A stretch of 64,000 nucleotides of DNA from Rhodovulum sulfidophilum (GCA_003241785.1 QFPW01000002.1:522460-586459); one strand, 5' to 3'. Shown: positions 9,301-17,423, numbered from the stretch's first letter. Made by a program: numbers and translations. Notes: generated by a model from the sequence alone, not told the origin.

Positions 9301-10262
9301 GTGGCGCGCCCCTCGCCCCCCACCTGCCACGGCATCGTGGCATCCTCCTCCTTCTGCTCGACGGCGGGCCGGAGCGCGCAGCGACCGCACCGAAGGTCAT
9401 CGCCGAACCAGCTCACGACCAGCGACACGGATTCGAGCGCCGGCAACTCCGCCGTCATCTGCGCGGTGGAGGCTAGAAGGTCGGGCACCCCGAGATCGTT
9501 ATGGACGTTGAGGGTTTCGACGTCGCCCTTGCCTCGGTCGAACCTGACCACCTCGGTGGACAGCGTGTACTCCCCGCTGCCCGGCACCAGCGCCACGCCC
9601 CGGATACGCTCCGCCGGATGCCTCGGCGTGATCGCCGCGTCGATCCGGGGACGGCGGAAGACCTCGAAATTGAGCTGCGGGATTCGATTGCCGAACGATC
9701 CGAGATCGAGATCGTCGAACACGGCATAGGCCGTCCCGCGATAGGCCGGCGCGCTTTCATGCCCCTCGATCGCGCAGATCTTCGGGTCCGCGACCTGCGT
9801 CTCGGTGCCGAGATGCAGCCGCCAGCTGACCGAGGACTGGTCGAGCACCGCCCCGTCGGCCCAGATCCGGCCCACGCGCAGGATTTCGCCCTCGCAAAGC
9901 GCGACGGCGAAGCTGACCGAGTAGCTGTACTCCCGGACCTGCCCGCCTCCGCCTTTCGATCCCACGTTGGAGGCGTTGACCGTCTCGAGGAACCGGCTCG
10001 ACCAGATCATCTGTCCCGCGACCCGGACCCGCCCGAAGACCCGCGGCAGGACGGCGCCTTCGCTCGCGCCCATGACCCGGAAGCGATCGACCCGCCCGGT
10101 CTCCACGGGATCCGAGCCGACACCGAGCAGCCTCTGGTCTATGACCGACCCGAGCGTGGCGCCCATGGCCTTGCCGAGCGCGCCCGACGCCAGCCCGGCG
10201 ATCGAGCCGCCGAGGCCACCGCCGACCGCCGCGCCAGCGGCGGCGAGGAACAACGTCGCCAT
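6375..10262 (-). CDS. GTA g15: large tail-tip/host-specificity protein with TIM-barrel-like domain
   Basis: At 1295 residues this is the largest GTA protein (the 'megatron' of the Rhodobacter capsulatus particle), which forms the baseplate tip. It starts with a Gly/Ala-rich hydrophobic stretch (about 5-35), then a Phage-tail_3-like region and a GTA TIM-barrel-like glycoside-hydrolase-type domain (about 400-750, with FVGIDNYMPLSDW and IWFTELGCPAVDKG typical of these barrels), followed by repeated beta domains. TGATG overlap: its ATG shares one base with the g14 stop, with GGAGG upstream. No frameshift or truncation is seen. Confidence 0.95.
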   Translation of the reverse strand: MATLFLAAAGAAVGGGLGGSIAGLASGALGKAMGATLGSVIDQRLLGVGSDPVETGRVDRFRVMGASEGAVLPRVFGRVRVAGQMIWSSRFLETVNASNVGSKGGGGQVREYSYSVSFAVALCEGEILRVGRIWADGAVLDQSSVSWRLHLGTETQVADPKICAIEGHESAPAYRGTAYAVFDDLDLGSFGNRIPQLNFEVFRRPRIDAAITPRHPAERIRGVALVPGSGEYTLSTEVVRFDRGKGDVETLNVHNDLGVPDLLASTAQMTAELPALESVSLVVSWFGDDLRCGRCALRPAVEQKEEDATMPWQVGGEGRATARVVNWVDGRPLFGGTPADASVIQAIRHLRELGKAVMFYPFIMMDIVAGNGLPDPWSDAPDQPVVPWRGRITTSSAAGRPGSPDRTSAAASEVAAFFGEAQASDFSQDGSTVIYVGPDEWSYRRFILHYAHLCALAGGVDAFCVGSEMRGLTQIRSEGDAYPAVQALRALAADVRGILGPETKIGYAADWSEYFGHHPGDGSNDVLFHLDPLWADANIDFVGIDNYMPLSDWRSEEDHADAANGTIYDLGYLTGNVAGGEGFDWYYADQAARARQDRSAIRDGAWGEDWLFRYKDIRSWWSQPHHDRPGGVRASVATEWIPGSKPIWFTELGCPAVDKGTNQPNVFFDPKSSESFLPYHSSGARDDLIQQRYLQAMFTFWEDAGNNPEAALYPGRMVDLSRAHVWAWDARPWPDFPDRLETWSDGENYALGHWLNGRAAVLSVAEVVADLVGPASERLGLSGLHGALTGYSVDAVESARQSLQPLMLVHGFDGYAEAGDLVFASRDGRRATIIETERLVDDPAGTFISRTRAPLAETASRVGLSFIRADSDYQAGAVEAAIDGLGETAQSSTAVVLRESQARAVAERWLAESTIARDGIEFTLPPSALALSSGDVLRLDDGGEFYRVDKVEALGSRAIGGVRVERGVYESFRCADVGRSVRGPAIPLPIHVEFLDLPLLTGEEVPHAPYVAFVGGDFAGGAAIYSAPEDRGYRLNTTLKRRAVLGETLTALPRAEPGLWMPATLEIRLRRGVLQSRRASEVLGGANVAAVRFGDADWEILQFEKAELVDGIYRIGNLLRGQAGTDGVLPAVWPIGSDFILIDSAVAQLDLPLSARGLERHYRYGPASRAYDHASYRHSAETFNAAGLRPYAPAHLEARRREDGAIVLRWIRRTRLDGDSWQGADVPLGEGTEAYSVRILGGGQLLREFTVPSAAATYASEDQDLDGAEGAITFAVAQISEQFGPGPYTRITFNG

Positions 10263-10738
10263 CAATTCCTCCGGTCGGGAAAGCGAAAGGCGCCGGCGAC
10301 CCGGCGCGACCAGGCGGGCGTAAGCGGCGACTCGACCACGCCGTGGCCGGAATAGGCATGAACGATCGTCTCGTGCCCCTCAGGCGCGCGGGCGAGGATG
10401 CCGACATGCTTGGCAGTTGCGCCATCGGCCATGCGCAGCACGAGAACGTCCCCGGGGACGGCCTCCGCGCGCGCGATGGCATCCAGATGCCGCCGCGCCG
10501 CTTCGAGCAGGTCCTCGCCGCGACCAACCTCCGCCCAATCCGAGGTATACGGCGGCACCGCCTCCGGTTCCGCCCCGAGCAGCTCACGCCAGATCCCCCG
10601 GAGGAGACCAAGGCAGTCGGTGCCCGCCCCCTTGCAGCTCGCCTGGTGGCGATACGGCGTGCCGATCCAGGCCCGCGCGCAGGCCACTATCCGCGCCCCC
10701 CGCGCGCGCGGTTCAGCTTGACCGACTTCCGCCATCAT
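10262..10738 (-). CDS. GTA g14: NlpC/P60-type cell-wall peptidase
   Basis: A 158-residue peptidase of the NlpC/P60 fold, expected at the GTA tail tip, where it would cut peptidoglycan stem peptides during DNA entry. The catalytic Cys is in GTDCLG, the His in AKHVGIL, and a further polar residue follows in HAYSG. The start is one of two adjacent ATGs (10738 or 10735), which lie inside the last 26 bp of g13; GCGAGG lies just upstream. Translational coupling with g13 and g15 is likely. Confidence 0.93.
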   Translation of the reverse strand: MMAEVGQAEPRARGARIVACARAWIGTPYRHQASCKGAGTDCLGLLRGIWRELLGAEPEAVPPYTSDWAEVGRGEDLLEAARRHLDAIARAEAVPGDVLVLRMADGATAKHVGILARAPEGHETIVHAYSGHGVVESPLTPAWSRRVAGAFRFPDRRN

Positions 10739-11600
10739 GCGCCTCGCCATCCTTGGGGTAAGCCGTGACCCAGTCTTCACCGGGAATGTCGGGAAAGCCT
10801 CTGAAATTCAGAAAGTTGTCGAACTTGGTCCGACAGGTGCTCGCGAGCTTGTCGCAACCCGCGACGATCCGCGCCATATCGCCCTCCTTGACCGCGAAGG
10901 GCGGCTCCTCCCACAGACGGAGGACCCGGTCGGCTCCGCTGGTCTCGTCCGCGCGAACCCGCCCCGTGAGCCCGGCGTTCGCACCGCTCTCCCAATTCAG
11001 GACACCGCCGGCGAACCACCCAGCCTCGTAGTCCATGAGCCCGCCCACGACCACGCGCCCGGCATTTCCCGATCGCGCCGGCACTGTCACCGAGAGGCTC
11101 GGCCGCGCGAGATCGACGCCGCAGCGCGCGTCGCCGAGGATGGCGTCGCACCGGCGCAGAAGAGCGCGACCGCGCGCGACGTTGAGAGCCTCCGCCGGCC
11201 CGCGCAACTCGACCTCGAAACCGCCATCCGCCCGGCTGATCTCGCCGAAAGTCCCGCGAAACAGCAACGCGCGCTGGTCCGGATCGCGCCAGTTCACCAG
11301 CCAGTGGCTGACCTCGGCGCCATCGAAACGACCCGCGCGGATATCGGCCTCGGTCACTCCGGCGTCGCTCAGCGCGCCGACGACTGAGGCGTTGTCGACG
11401 CTGAGGCCGGTCCCGGTCTTCAGGGCACTCGCGTCCATTCCGCTTCCCGCCCGGAAGTCGTGCCCCCCGAAAGCCAGATCGTCGTCGTGGTCCGTGAAGC
11501 CAAACGAGACCCCATCCGCGCGCGTCACCAGCCAGCACCGGCAGAGGCTTGTGGCCCCGCCGTCGAGATGGGCCTGAAGACCAGCGTGGAGCGTCCGCAT
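10713..11600 (-). CDS. GTA g13: tail hub protein (DUF2163 family)
   Basis: A 295-residue protein with the DUF2163 start (LHAGLQAHLDGGATSLCRCW) and the C-terminal bacteriophage-type domain with conserved Cys (GCDKLASTCRTKFDNFLNFRGFP). In the R. capsulatus GTA particle the corresponding protein is part of the baseplate hub. It carries several Cys residues (CRCW, RRCDAILGDARCGV) that in homologues bind an Fe-S cluster. Its ATG overlaps the g12 stop as TAATG. Confidence 0.94.
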   Translation of the reverse strand: MRTLHAGLQAHLDGGATSLCRCWLVTRADGVSFGFTDHDDDLAFGGHDFRAGSGMDASALKTGTGLSVDNASVVGALSDAGVTEADIRAGRFDGAEVSHWLVNWRDPDQRALLFRGTFGEISRADGGFEVELRGPAEALNVARGRALLRRCDAILGDARCGVDLARPSLSVTVPARSGNAGRVVVGGLMDYEAGWFAGGVLNWESGANAGLTGRVRADETSGADRVLRLWEEPPFAVKEGDMARIVAGCDKLASTCRTKFDNFLNFRGFPDIPGEDWVTAYPKDGEAHDGGSRSS

Positions 11601-12229
11601 TAGACCCGCACCTCGATGACCGGCACCGCCGGTATCTCGCCCGCCAGGAAGCCCGAAACGCTGACCGCGATCCGATCCGTGTCGAATCGCACCGGCACGT
11701 CGAACTCGAACCCCGCGGTGACGGCGGCGCCCTCCGCGGGCGCCTCGGTGAGCGTCACGACGCCCGTCGCGGGGTCCAGACCAAATCCCGCCGCCGTTCG
11801 AATTACGCCCGCCACCGCGACCACGACGCTCCCGGCGACCGGCTTCGTGATCGGGCGTCGATATGTCTGGTCCCCCGAGGCATAGGCCTTGGTCAAGGCG
11901 AAGGTCCGCGTGTCGCCATCCCCGGTCCCGATCCACTGGTCGGACGGACCCGGCTGCTCCGAGGGCCGGCAAGACTTGAAGTCCGCCCAGTCCTTCCAGC
12001 GAAACCCGAAGAGCTGCCCCTGGCGCGCCTCGAAGAACGCCGTGACCTCCGCGAGGTCATCGAGCGAGCGGACACCAAGCCCCGCGTCGTAGCGGCGGCG
12101 GGAGTGGCGCCAGGGTGTGTTGCGCTCTTCCGACCCGTTGCGCAGGGTCACGATCTCGGTCCGGCGCTCGGGTCCGCCGCTCGATCCGACGGACAACGGC
12201 GCCGGAAACCGCACTTCATGAAAGTTCAT
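11600..12229 (-). CDS. GTA g12: distal tail protein (DUF2460)
   Basis: A 209-residue DUF2460 protein (FHEVRFP at the start, RRYDAGLGVRSLDDL near 46, GFRWKDWADF near 75). In the solved GTA particle this component forms the distal end of the tail tube that joins the hub. The ATG at 12229 follows the g11 stop with a 7-bp gap. The family is common in alphaproteobacterial siphovirus-like tails, so membership is secure. Confidence 0.94.
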   Translation of the reverse strand: MNFHEVRFPAPLSVGSSGGPERRTEIVTLRNGSEERNTPWRHSRRRYDAGLGVRSLDDLAEVTAFFEARQGQLFGFRWKDWADFKSCRPSEQPGPSDQWIGTGDGDTRTFALTKAYASGDQTYRRPITKPVAGSVVVAVAGVIRTAAGFGLDPATGVVTLTEAPAEGAAVTAGFEFDVPVRFDTDRIAVSVSGFLAGEIPAVPVIEVRV

Positions 12230-12236
12230 CGCGCCC

Positions 12237-12887
12237 TCACAGATTGCGCCGGCCGCGCTGCAGCGCCCGGCTCATCTCGGCGGCGATCTGACCGCGCGAA
12301 CGCTGGAAGCCGCCGACGTCGGGCGTCGAAATGTTCATCGTGACGTTCACCGAACCCTGCGCTCCGGCCCGCACGCCAAGCCGCCCGTCGGCGCCCCGCG
12401 CGAGCGGCATGATCGCCTCGGGTCCGGCCTCGCCCATCAGGCCCGTCGCGCCGCGCATCGGAAAGGTGGTGGGCCGGTCGACCACCCCGCCCCGCGCGAA
12501 GGCGCGGACGCGCCCGCCGAGAAAGGCGCCACCTTTGGCGAAGCCCAACAGCCCCCCCAGCATCGACTGCACCGCCGAGCCGACGGAACTCTGCACCGGT
12601 GCCAGCGCCTGGTTAAGAACCGCGCCGCTCAGCCCGCGCCCGATGCCCGCCAGCGCGTCCGAGAGTGACTCGCCGTCGAAGATGACGCCCTCGAATGCCC
12701 GGCGCAGCGAGGAGGAGACCGAGCGGGACATGCTCGTCGCATCCCGCCCGGCCTCCTTCATCGTCCCGCCGACGCCTTCGAGCTCGCGCCGGAACGCCGA
12801 TGCGACTCCCTCGAGCCCGGAAAGACTGCCCTCCAGCCCGGCGAATTGCGTCTCGAGCCGAGCGAGCTCGCTCTCGTAGTCAGCCAT
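12237..12887 (-). CDS. GTA g11: tail tape-measure protein
   Basis: A 216-residue tape-measure protein. The N-terminal third is a likely coiled coil (SELARLETQFAGLEGSL), the middle is Gly/Ala-rich and amphipathic (LGGLLGFAKGGAFLGG), and the C-terminal part has the lambda-H-like GPEAIMPLARGADGRLGV motif. The length is short compared with phage tape measures, in keeping with the short GTA tail. The start overlaps the preceding small gene by eight bases. Confidence 0.92.
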   Translation of the reverse strand: MADYESELARLETQFAGLEGSLSGLEGVASAFRRELEGVGGTMKEAGRDATSMSRSVSSSLRRAFEGVIFDGESLSDALAGIGRGLSGAVLNQALAPVQSSVGSAVQSMLGGLLGFAKGGAFLGGRVRAFARGGVVDRPTTFPMRGATGLMGEAGPEAIMPLARGADGRLGVRAGAQGSVNVTMNISTPDVGGFQRSRGQIAAEMSRALQRGRRNL

Positions 12888-13095
12888 CTTCTTCCTCCGC
12901 ATGTCCCGCGCCCGCCCCGTCGGGGAACCGGGCCGCGAGCGTCGCGAGCCCCGCCCGGGTCAGCGCCGCTTGTCCCGCGCCATGCCCGGCGAGGAGCAGC
13001 AGTTCGGCCGGCGTCAGATCCCAGAAATCCCTCGGCCGCAGCCGAAGATCGACGAGACCGAGGCGCATCAGCCTCGGCCAGTCGATCCGTTTCAC
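12880..13095 (-). CDS. GTA tail assembly chaperone (rcc01693-like small protein)
   Basis: A 71-residue protein starting at GTG with the family pattern IDWPRLMRLGLVDLRLRPRDFWDLTPAEL. This is the small 'phage tail assembly chaperone' found between g10 and g11 in GTA clusters. Its GTG overlaps the g10 stop (GTGA), an arrangement reminiscent of the coupled G/GT chaperone pair of lambda-like phages, although here the genes are separate. It lies in another frame inside a longer open frame; the GTG start is chosen from the family's beginning and the 4-bp overlap. Confidence 0.88.
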   Translation of the reverse strand: MKRIDWPRLMRLGLVDLRLRPRDFWDLTPAELLLLAGHGAGQAALTRAGLATLAARFPDGAGAGHAEEEDG

Positions 13096-13427
13096 CGCTC
13101 GTCGCCCGGCCCGTCCCCGGGCAGCGTGAAGGTCAGCCGAAGCAGCCGCGCGGCCGCCTGCGCCGCCGCGAGCGGACCGCCGTCGATCCGGCGGGCCAGA
13201 AGCTCCGCCTCGTCGATCCGCCAGCCGCCGCCGCTCAGCCCGGCGGCGAGCAGGCCGATCAGGTCCCGCACCCGGAAGGCGCCCTTCTCGAACCGCGCGA
13301 TCAGCTCGAGCAGGGAGTCGCACTCGAGCTTCGTCTCGAGCTCCGCGAGCGCCCCGAGCGTCAGCCGCAGCACCCGCGGCGCGCCGTCGACGCTCAGCGT
13401 CACCTCGCCGCGATAGGGGTTCGCCAT
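13092..13427 (-). CDS. GTA g10: tail tube/chaperone protein (GTA-gp10 family)
   Basis: A 111-residue GTA-gp10 family protein (MANPYRGEVTLSVDG; LTLGALAELETKLECDSLLEL; DLIGLLAAGL). Members are needed for GTA tail formation and have been described as tail tube or tail chaperone proteins. The ATG overlaps the g9 stop in TGATG. Typical length, no anomalies. Confidence 0.93.
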   Translation of the reverse strand: MANPYRGEVTLSVDGAPRVLRLTLGALAELETKLECDSLLELIARFEKGAFRVRDLIGLLAAGLSGGGWRIDEAELLARRIDGGPLAAAQAAARLLRLTFTLPGDGPGDER

Positions 13428-13840
13428 CACAGCGCCTCGAAACTGATCGAGCCCGCCGACGCGAGGGCGATCTCGTAGGTCGCCTCGCCATCGTGATCGC
13501 CGGCGTATTCGAGCGTGGTGATCTGGAACGGTCCCGTCACGATCCCGAAATCGGGAATGATCACCTGGAATCGGGGGATCTCGCCGGCGAAGAAGATCGC
13601 GCGCGCGCGCTCGTCCGTCGCCTCGTCCCGGAACACGCCCGAGCCGCTGATCGACGCGCTGCGCGCGCCCGCGCCGCCGAGCAGCTCGCGCCAACGCCCC
13701 TCGCTGCCGAGGTTCGTCACATCGACGGTCTCGGCGTTGAAGGTGACGCGCGACGTCCTGAGACCGGCGAAGGTCTGGAACACGCCCGCTCCGTTGAGAT
13801 CCAGCTTCAGGAGAAGATCCTTGCCTCTCTGCGCCGCCAT
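13427..13840 (-). CDS. GTA g9: major tail tube protein (TP901-1 family)
   Basis: A 137-residue major tail protein. The opening (AAQRGKDLLLKLD) and the motif TVDVTNLGSEGRWRELLGGAG are those of the TP901-1-type phage major tail protein family. It polymerises into the tail tube through which DNA passes. The gap to g8 upstream is 27 bp. Confidence 0.95.
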   Translation of the reverse strand: MAAQRGKDLLLKLDLNGAGVFQTFAGLRTSRVTFNAETVDVTNLGSEGRWRELLGGAGARSASISGSGVFRDEATDERARAIFFAGEIPRFQVIIPDFGIVTGPFQITTLEYAGDHDGEATYEIALASAGSISFEAL

Positions 13841-13867
13841 CTTCTCATCCTCTCGTTGCCACTGAGA

Positions 13868-14287
13868 TCACCCGTCCTGGTCGATGACGGCGCGAAAGAG
13901 CAGCGTCACCGCCCGCTTCGCCGGGGCCGCCGCCCGTTCCGCCGTCGCCCGGACGAAGTCGATCGAAACCAGATGCCCGCGCTCCAGGGAGAGCGGCGCC
14001 CCGACCAGCGCGTCGCAGACCGCCGCCGCGATCCGCTTCGCCGTCGCGAACCCGTCCTCGCCCGAATGCACGCCGACCGCGAATTCATGCCGCGCGCCCC
14101 GGCTCGTCTTGGTATCGAACGGCCGCGCACGATCCTCCCCCAGCGTCAGATGCGCGATCTTCGCGACATCCGACCGCTCGGGCGGAGCGTCATAGATCGC
14201 ATCTCCGACCAGCGCGCCGAGCGCCGCGTCCCCGCTCAGGCGCGCGTAGACCGCGCGCTGCAGCGCCTCCGCGTAGGCCATCGTCAT
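13868..14287 (-). CDS. GTA g8: tail terminator (DUF3168)
   Basis: A 139-residue DUF3168 protein (YAEALQRAVYARLSGDAAL; IYDAPPERS; HEFAVGVHSGEDGF). In phage and GTA particles this family caps the tail at the head-proximal end. The ATG at 14287 overlaps the g7 stop by four bases (ATGA); a second in-frame ATG lies two codons further in. Confidence 0.93.
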   Translation of the reverse strand: MTMAYAEALQRAVYARLSGDAALGALVGDAIYDAPPERSDVAKIAHLTLGEDRARPFDTKTSRGARHEFAVGVHSGEDGFATAKRIAAAVCDALVGAPLSLERGHLVSIDFVRATAERAAAPAKRAVTLLFRAVIDQDG

Positions 14288-14625
14288 GACGCGCGTCCCT
14301 CCTCGGCCAGGATCTCGAGATACCGCCCCCTGGGATCGGCCTCCGCGACGCTGAGGATGTCGAAGATCCGCGCGCCCTCGCGGAACCGCTGGTCGGCGCG
14401 GGGCCGCGAACGCGCCCCCGCCGGCGCTCCGCGAACCAGGATCCGATAGGTCACCCGCGCCTCCGGGCGCCCGGCGACGAACGCCTCGCCGCCGCGCCGG
14501 ACAGCCACATGCGCCCAGAGCGTGCCGACCGGAACCCAGGTCAGGACGCCTCCTCCGGCGCCGTCGTCGCCGCGGACGCTCTCCTCGAGCAGCAGCGGAC
14601 GCGTCAGATCTCCGGGCCCGTTCAC
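14284..14625 (-). CDS. GTA g7: head-tail joining (stopper) protein
   Basis: A 113-residue head-tail adaptor of the phage head-closure type (small beta-barrel pattern: TWVPVGTLWAHVAVRRG, RVTYRILVRG, RFREGARIFDILSVAEAD, LEILAEEG). It starts at a GTG that overlaps the g6 stop (GTGA). The start is chosen from this overlap and the protein length; upstream the frame is open for long distances without any match to the family. Confidence 0.9.
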   Translation of the reverse strand: MNGPGDLTRPLLLEESVRGDDGAGGGVLTWVPVGTLWAHVAVRRGGEAFVAGRPEARVTYRILVRGAPAGARSRPRADQRFREGARIFDILSVAEADPRGRYLEILAEEGRAS

Positions 14626-15218
14626 GCGCCCATCCCGATCCGGATCGCACGATGGGCCTCGATCAGCACCAGGACCCCGAACGGGATCGCCGCGCCGGAG
14701 ACCGCGCCGTCGGACCGGTTCTCGTAGAAATGCGCGGCAAGCAGCAGCACCGCCTGCCGCAGGTCGGCCGGGACATCGGCCCACGCCGCGCCGTGGCCCG
14801 CGATGAAACGGATCTCGGCCTCGCCCCCGCGCGGGATCCGCGGCAGGTAGCGCCCGAAGCGGCCGACGATCCGGGGCCGACGGTTGTCGCGGATCAGCGA
14901 CCAGGCCTCCGTCGCGACCTCGGTCCGCGTCTCGTCGGCCGTGCCGATCGTGATCGCCTCCACCGAGCGGACCGGCGCGATGGGAAGCGGCTGGCTGGCC
15001 TCGGATTCCCAGCGCGCGAGCGTCAGGACGAAGGCCCGTGTCAGCAGGGCGGCTCCGATCCGCGCCTCGATCGCGGCCATCGCGGCGCGGAGATAGAGCT
15101 CCAGCACCGCGTCCTGCGCGCCATCGTCCGCGAACCCGGTCCCGAGCCGCAGATGCTCCCCGAAGGCGCGGATCGGCATCGCCGCCGTCGGGGGGGCGCT
15201 CACTTCCGTCAAGATCAT
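14622..15218 (-). CDS. GTA g6: head-tail connector protein
   Basis: A 198-residue connector/adaptor protein with the phage gp6-like pattern (AAMPIRAFGEHLRL; AVLELYLRAAMAAIEARIG; DVPADLRQAVLLLAAHFYENR). It binds beneath the portal. GAGGA lies eight bases upstream of the ATG at 15218. This is the only gene of the run separated from its upstream neighbour by a sizeable gap (159 bp behind g5). Confidence 0.92.
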   Translation of the reverse strand: MILTEVSAPPTAAMPIRAFGEHLRLGTGFADDGAQDAVLELYLRAAMAAIEARIGAALLTRAFVLTLARWESEASQPLPIAPVRSVEAITIGTADETRTEVATEAWSLIRDNRRPRIVGRFGRYLPRIPRGGEAEIRFIAGHGAAWADVPADLRQAVLLLAAHFYENRSDGAVSGAAIPFGVLVLIEAHRAIRIGMGA

Positions 15219-15377
15219 CGGCGTTATCCTCGCTCGCGGATCGGCAAGACGTAATGCGACAGGCGAAGGCGCCCCCGCGCTCCCCGAGCGGAAGGAGGAG
15301 CAGCGGCTGGTCGAACGCGGGGGCACCAGACCGGGCCCGCGGGGCCGGCCTTCGCGATCGGAAGGGGCCTTCCGGCC
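15219..15377 (-). other. Structured gap between capsid gene g5 and g6
   Basis: The gap contains a compact hairpin directly behind the g5 stop (CGGAAG and CTTCCG around a four-base loop, 15359-15374). It also holds a longer-range 9-bp inverted repeat, GCCCCCGCG at 15271-15279 and CGCGGGGGC at 15316-15324. No T-run follows, so a full terminator is unlikely. A processing or stabilising element that raises capsid over connector expression is possible. Inference. Confidence 0.4.
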
Positions 15378-16574
15378 TCAGGCGACCGCGAACTTCAGGA
15401 GCTTGACGGCGGCGAAGTCGCTGACGTCGCCCCCGATGCGCTTCGTGGCGTAGAAGAGGACGTGCGGCTTCGCCGAGAACGGGTCGCGCAGGATGCGCAG
15501 GTCCGGCCGCTCCGCGACGGTATAGCCGGCGCGGAAATCGCCGAAGGCGATCGCATAAGCGTTCGGCGCGATATCCGGCATGTCCTCGGCGATCAGCACC
15601 GGATAGCCCATGAGCCGCGCCGGCTCCGCGGCGGCCAGTCCGTCGGACCAGAGGAACCGTCCGTCCGCGTCCTTCATCTTGCGGACCGCGCCGGCGGTCT
15701 TCGAGTTCATCACGAAGGTCGCGTTGGCGCGGTAGCGCGCGCCGAGCGCGTAGACGAGATCGACCACCGCGTCCGCCGGATCGCTCGCCAGAAAATCGCC
15801 CTCCGCGCCGGTGGGGACGTAGCCGAGCGAGCCCCAGGCCCACAGGTCATTGTCCACCTTGGGATAGCTCAGCAGCCCGGTCGGCTTGTCGATCCCGTCG
15901 CCATTGAGGAAGGCCTGCGCCTCGGCCCGGCTGAACTTGTCGGCGATGCGCTGCGCGAGCCAGCCCTCCACGTCGAAGGCGCTGTCATCGAGCAGCCGCT
16001 GCGAGGCCTTGGGCAGCGCCGAGAGCTCGTGCAGCGGGATCGAGATCCGGTCGACCTGCGGCGTTCCGGTCTCGGTCCGCTCCGCCGTCTCGGTCGCCCA
16101 GCCCGCGCCCGCCTCGGTATGGTCCACGAGTACGTCGAAGGCGCTGGCCTCGACGCTCACCACGTTGGCGATCGACCGGATCGAAGCGGCGGAGCGCAGC
16201 ACACCCACGATCTGCGCCGCGGTCTGCGGATCGACGAGATACCCCCCGTCCGCCGCGACGGCGCTCGACAGCGCCTTGCCCTCGAGGCTCAGCCCGCGCA
16301 ACCCGTCGTCGTCGCCCGAGCGCAGATAGGCCGCGAAGGCCTTCTTGTGCGGGGCTTCCGCCTCGGCGCCACGCGCGAGGGGGGGACGGGACAGGGCGAT
16401 GGACTGGCGATCGAGCATGGCGAGCTGGGTTTCCTGTTCCTTGAGCTTCGATTTGATCTCCGCCTGAAACGCGGCGAATTCGCCGAGGAAGCCGACCAGG
16501 GCGGTCTTCACCTCTCCCCGCGGGTCCCTCAGGCCCGCCGTCTCGGGGCGGGACTTGAACTCAGGCTTCTGCAT
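15378..16574 (-). CDS. GTA g5: major capsid protein (HK97 fold)
   Basis: A 398-residue HK97-type major capsid protein. The N-terminal ~110 residues are a charged, coiled-coil-like delta/scaffold region (EIKSKLKEQETQLAMLDRQ), expected to be removed by the g4 protease. The mature part begins near GLSLEGKALSSAVAADGGYLVDP and contains the usual capsid motifs (IANVVSVEASAFDVLVD, NGDGIDKPTGLLSY, ATFVMNSKTAGAVRKMKDADGR written in parts). Start ATG at 16574. Confidence 0.97.
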   Translation of the reverse strand: MQKPEFKSRPETAGLRDPRGEVKTALVGFLGEFAAFQAEIKSKLKEQETQLAMLDRQSIALSRPPLARGAEAEAPHKKAFAAYLRSGDDDGLRGLSLEGKALSSAVAADGGYLVDPQTAAQIVGVLRSAASIRSIANVVSVEASAFDVLVDHTEAGAGWATETAERTETGTPQVDRISIPLHELSALPKASQRLLDDSAFDVEGWLAQRIADKFSRAEAQAFLNGDGIDKPTGLLSYPKVDNDLWAWGSLGYVPTGAEGDFLASDPADAVVDLVYALGARYRANATFVMNSKTAGAVRKMKDADGRFLWSDGLAAAEPARLMGYPVLIAEDMPDIAPNAYAIAFGDFRAGYTVAERPDLRILRDPFSAKPHVLFYATKRIGGDVSDFAAVKLLKFAVA

Positions 16575-16610
16575 CGCGCTTGCTTCCTTGATGTTTGAAC
16601 CCGCCGGCGG

Positions 16611-17168
16611 TCACGCCAGCATCTCCCGCGCCGCCCGAAGGCTCTCGGCCAGCGTCAGCGCCAGATCCTCCTCGGGATCCTCGCGCCCGGTCCCGGCGCT
16701 GGCGCGCGCCCCGGGCAGCATCGGAAAGGTGACGAGCGACACCTCCCAGAGCTCGACCTCGTGGAGCAGGCGCCCCCCGGTCCGCTTCTCGGCGGTGATC
16801 GTGCGGTAGCCGATCGAGAGCCCGTCGATCGCGCCCGCCCGCAACAACGCCAGCGCCTCCTGTCCGGCGCGGACCTCCGTCAGGATCCGGCCGCGCACGA
16901 ACAGCCCGCGGCCGTCCTCGCGCACGTCGTCCCAGACGCCGATCGGCTGCGCCGGGTCGTGCTGCCAGAGCATCTTGACCTTGCCGCCCGCCGCCGCGAG
17001 CCGGGTCAGCGAGCGGCCATAGGCGCCGGCCGCGACCACGTCGCCGCCCTGGTCCACCGCGCCGAACAGGCTCGCGTAACCGGTGATCTCGGCGCCCTCG
17101 CCGAGGCCGAGATCGCCGCCGAACCGGGCGAACTTGGTCTCGAGCCCGCCTTCAGATGCGAAGTTCAT
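16611..17168 (-). CDS. GTA g4: prohead maturation protease
   Basis: A 185-residue HK97-family prohead protease. Likely catalytic residues are His in KMLWQHDPAQPIG (about residue 70) and Ser in DGLSIGYR (about 117), with the acidic partner in the following beta strand (HEVELWEVSLVTFPM). It cleaves the capsid delta domain during head maturation. Located directly before the capsid gene, as in all GTA clusters. Confidence 0.95.
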   Translation of the reverse strand: MNFASEGGLETKFARFGGDLGLGEGAEITGYASLFGAVDQGGDVVAAGAYGRSLTRLAAAGGKVKMLWQHDPAQPIGVWDDVREDGRGLFVRGRILTEVRAGQEALALLRAGAIDGLSIGYRTITAEKRTGGRLLHEVELWEVSLVTFPMLPGARASAGTGREDPEEDLALTLAESLRAAREMLA

Positions 17169-17177
17169 GCTACCTCC

Positions 17178-17423
17178 TCAGGAGCCGGTGATGCTGAGCA
17201 GCCCGTAGGCGATATCCGCGAGGATGAGCGAGGCGGCGCCATAGACCGCGACCCAGATCCGCCGCTCCAGCCGGTCGATCCCGACCTCGATCTGCGCGAG
17301 CCGCCGCTCGAGCTGCGCCCAGCGCTCCTCCGCGATGCGCTCGTTGACCTCGATCCGCGCCGAAGCCACGTCGAAGGGCTCATAGAGAAACCGCGACCCG
17401 CCGCCGCGCACCGGCGTCGCCAT
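17178..17423 (-). CDS. GTA head formation protein (rcc01685-like, 'g3.5')
   Basis: An 81-residue protein with an N-terminal FLYEPFDVASARI motif, a charged helix (NERIAEERWAQLERRLAQIE) and a C-terminal hydrophobic helix (WVAVYGAASLILADIAYGLL) that could be membrane- or core-associated. It matches the small GTA head-formation protein encoded between portal and protease. The ATG overlaps the portal stop in TGATG. Confidence 0.88.
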   Translation of the reverse strand: MATPVRGGGSRFLYEPFDVASARIEVNERIAEERWAQLERRLAQIEVGIDRLERRIWVAVYGAASLILADIAYGLLSITGS

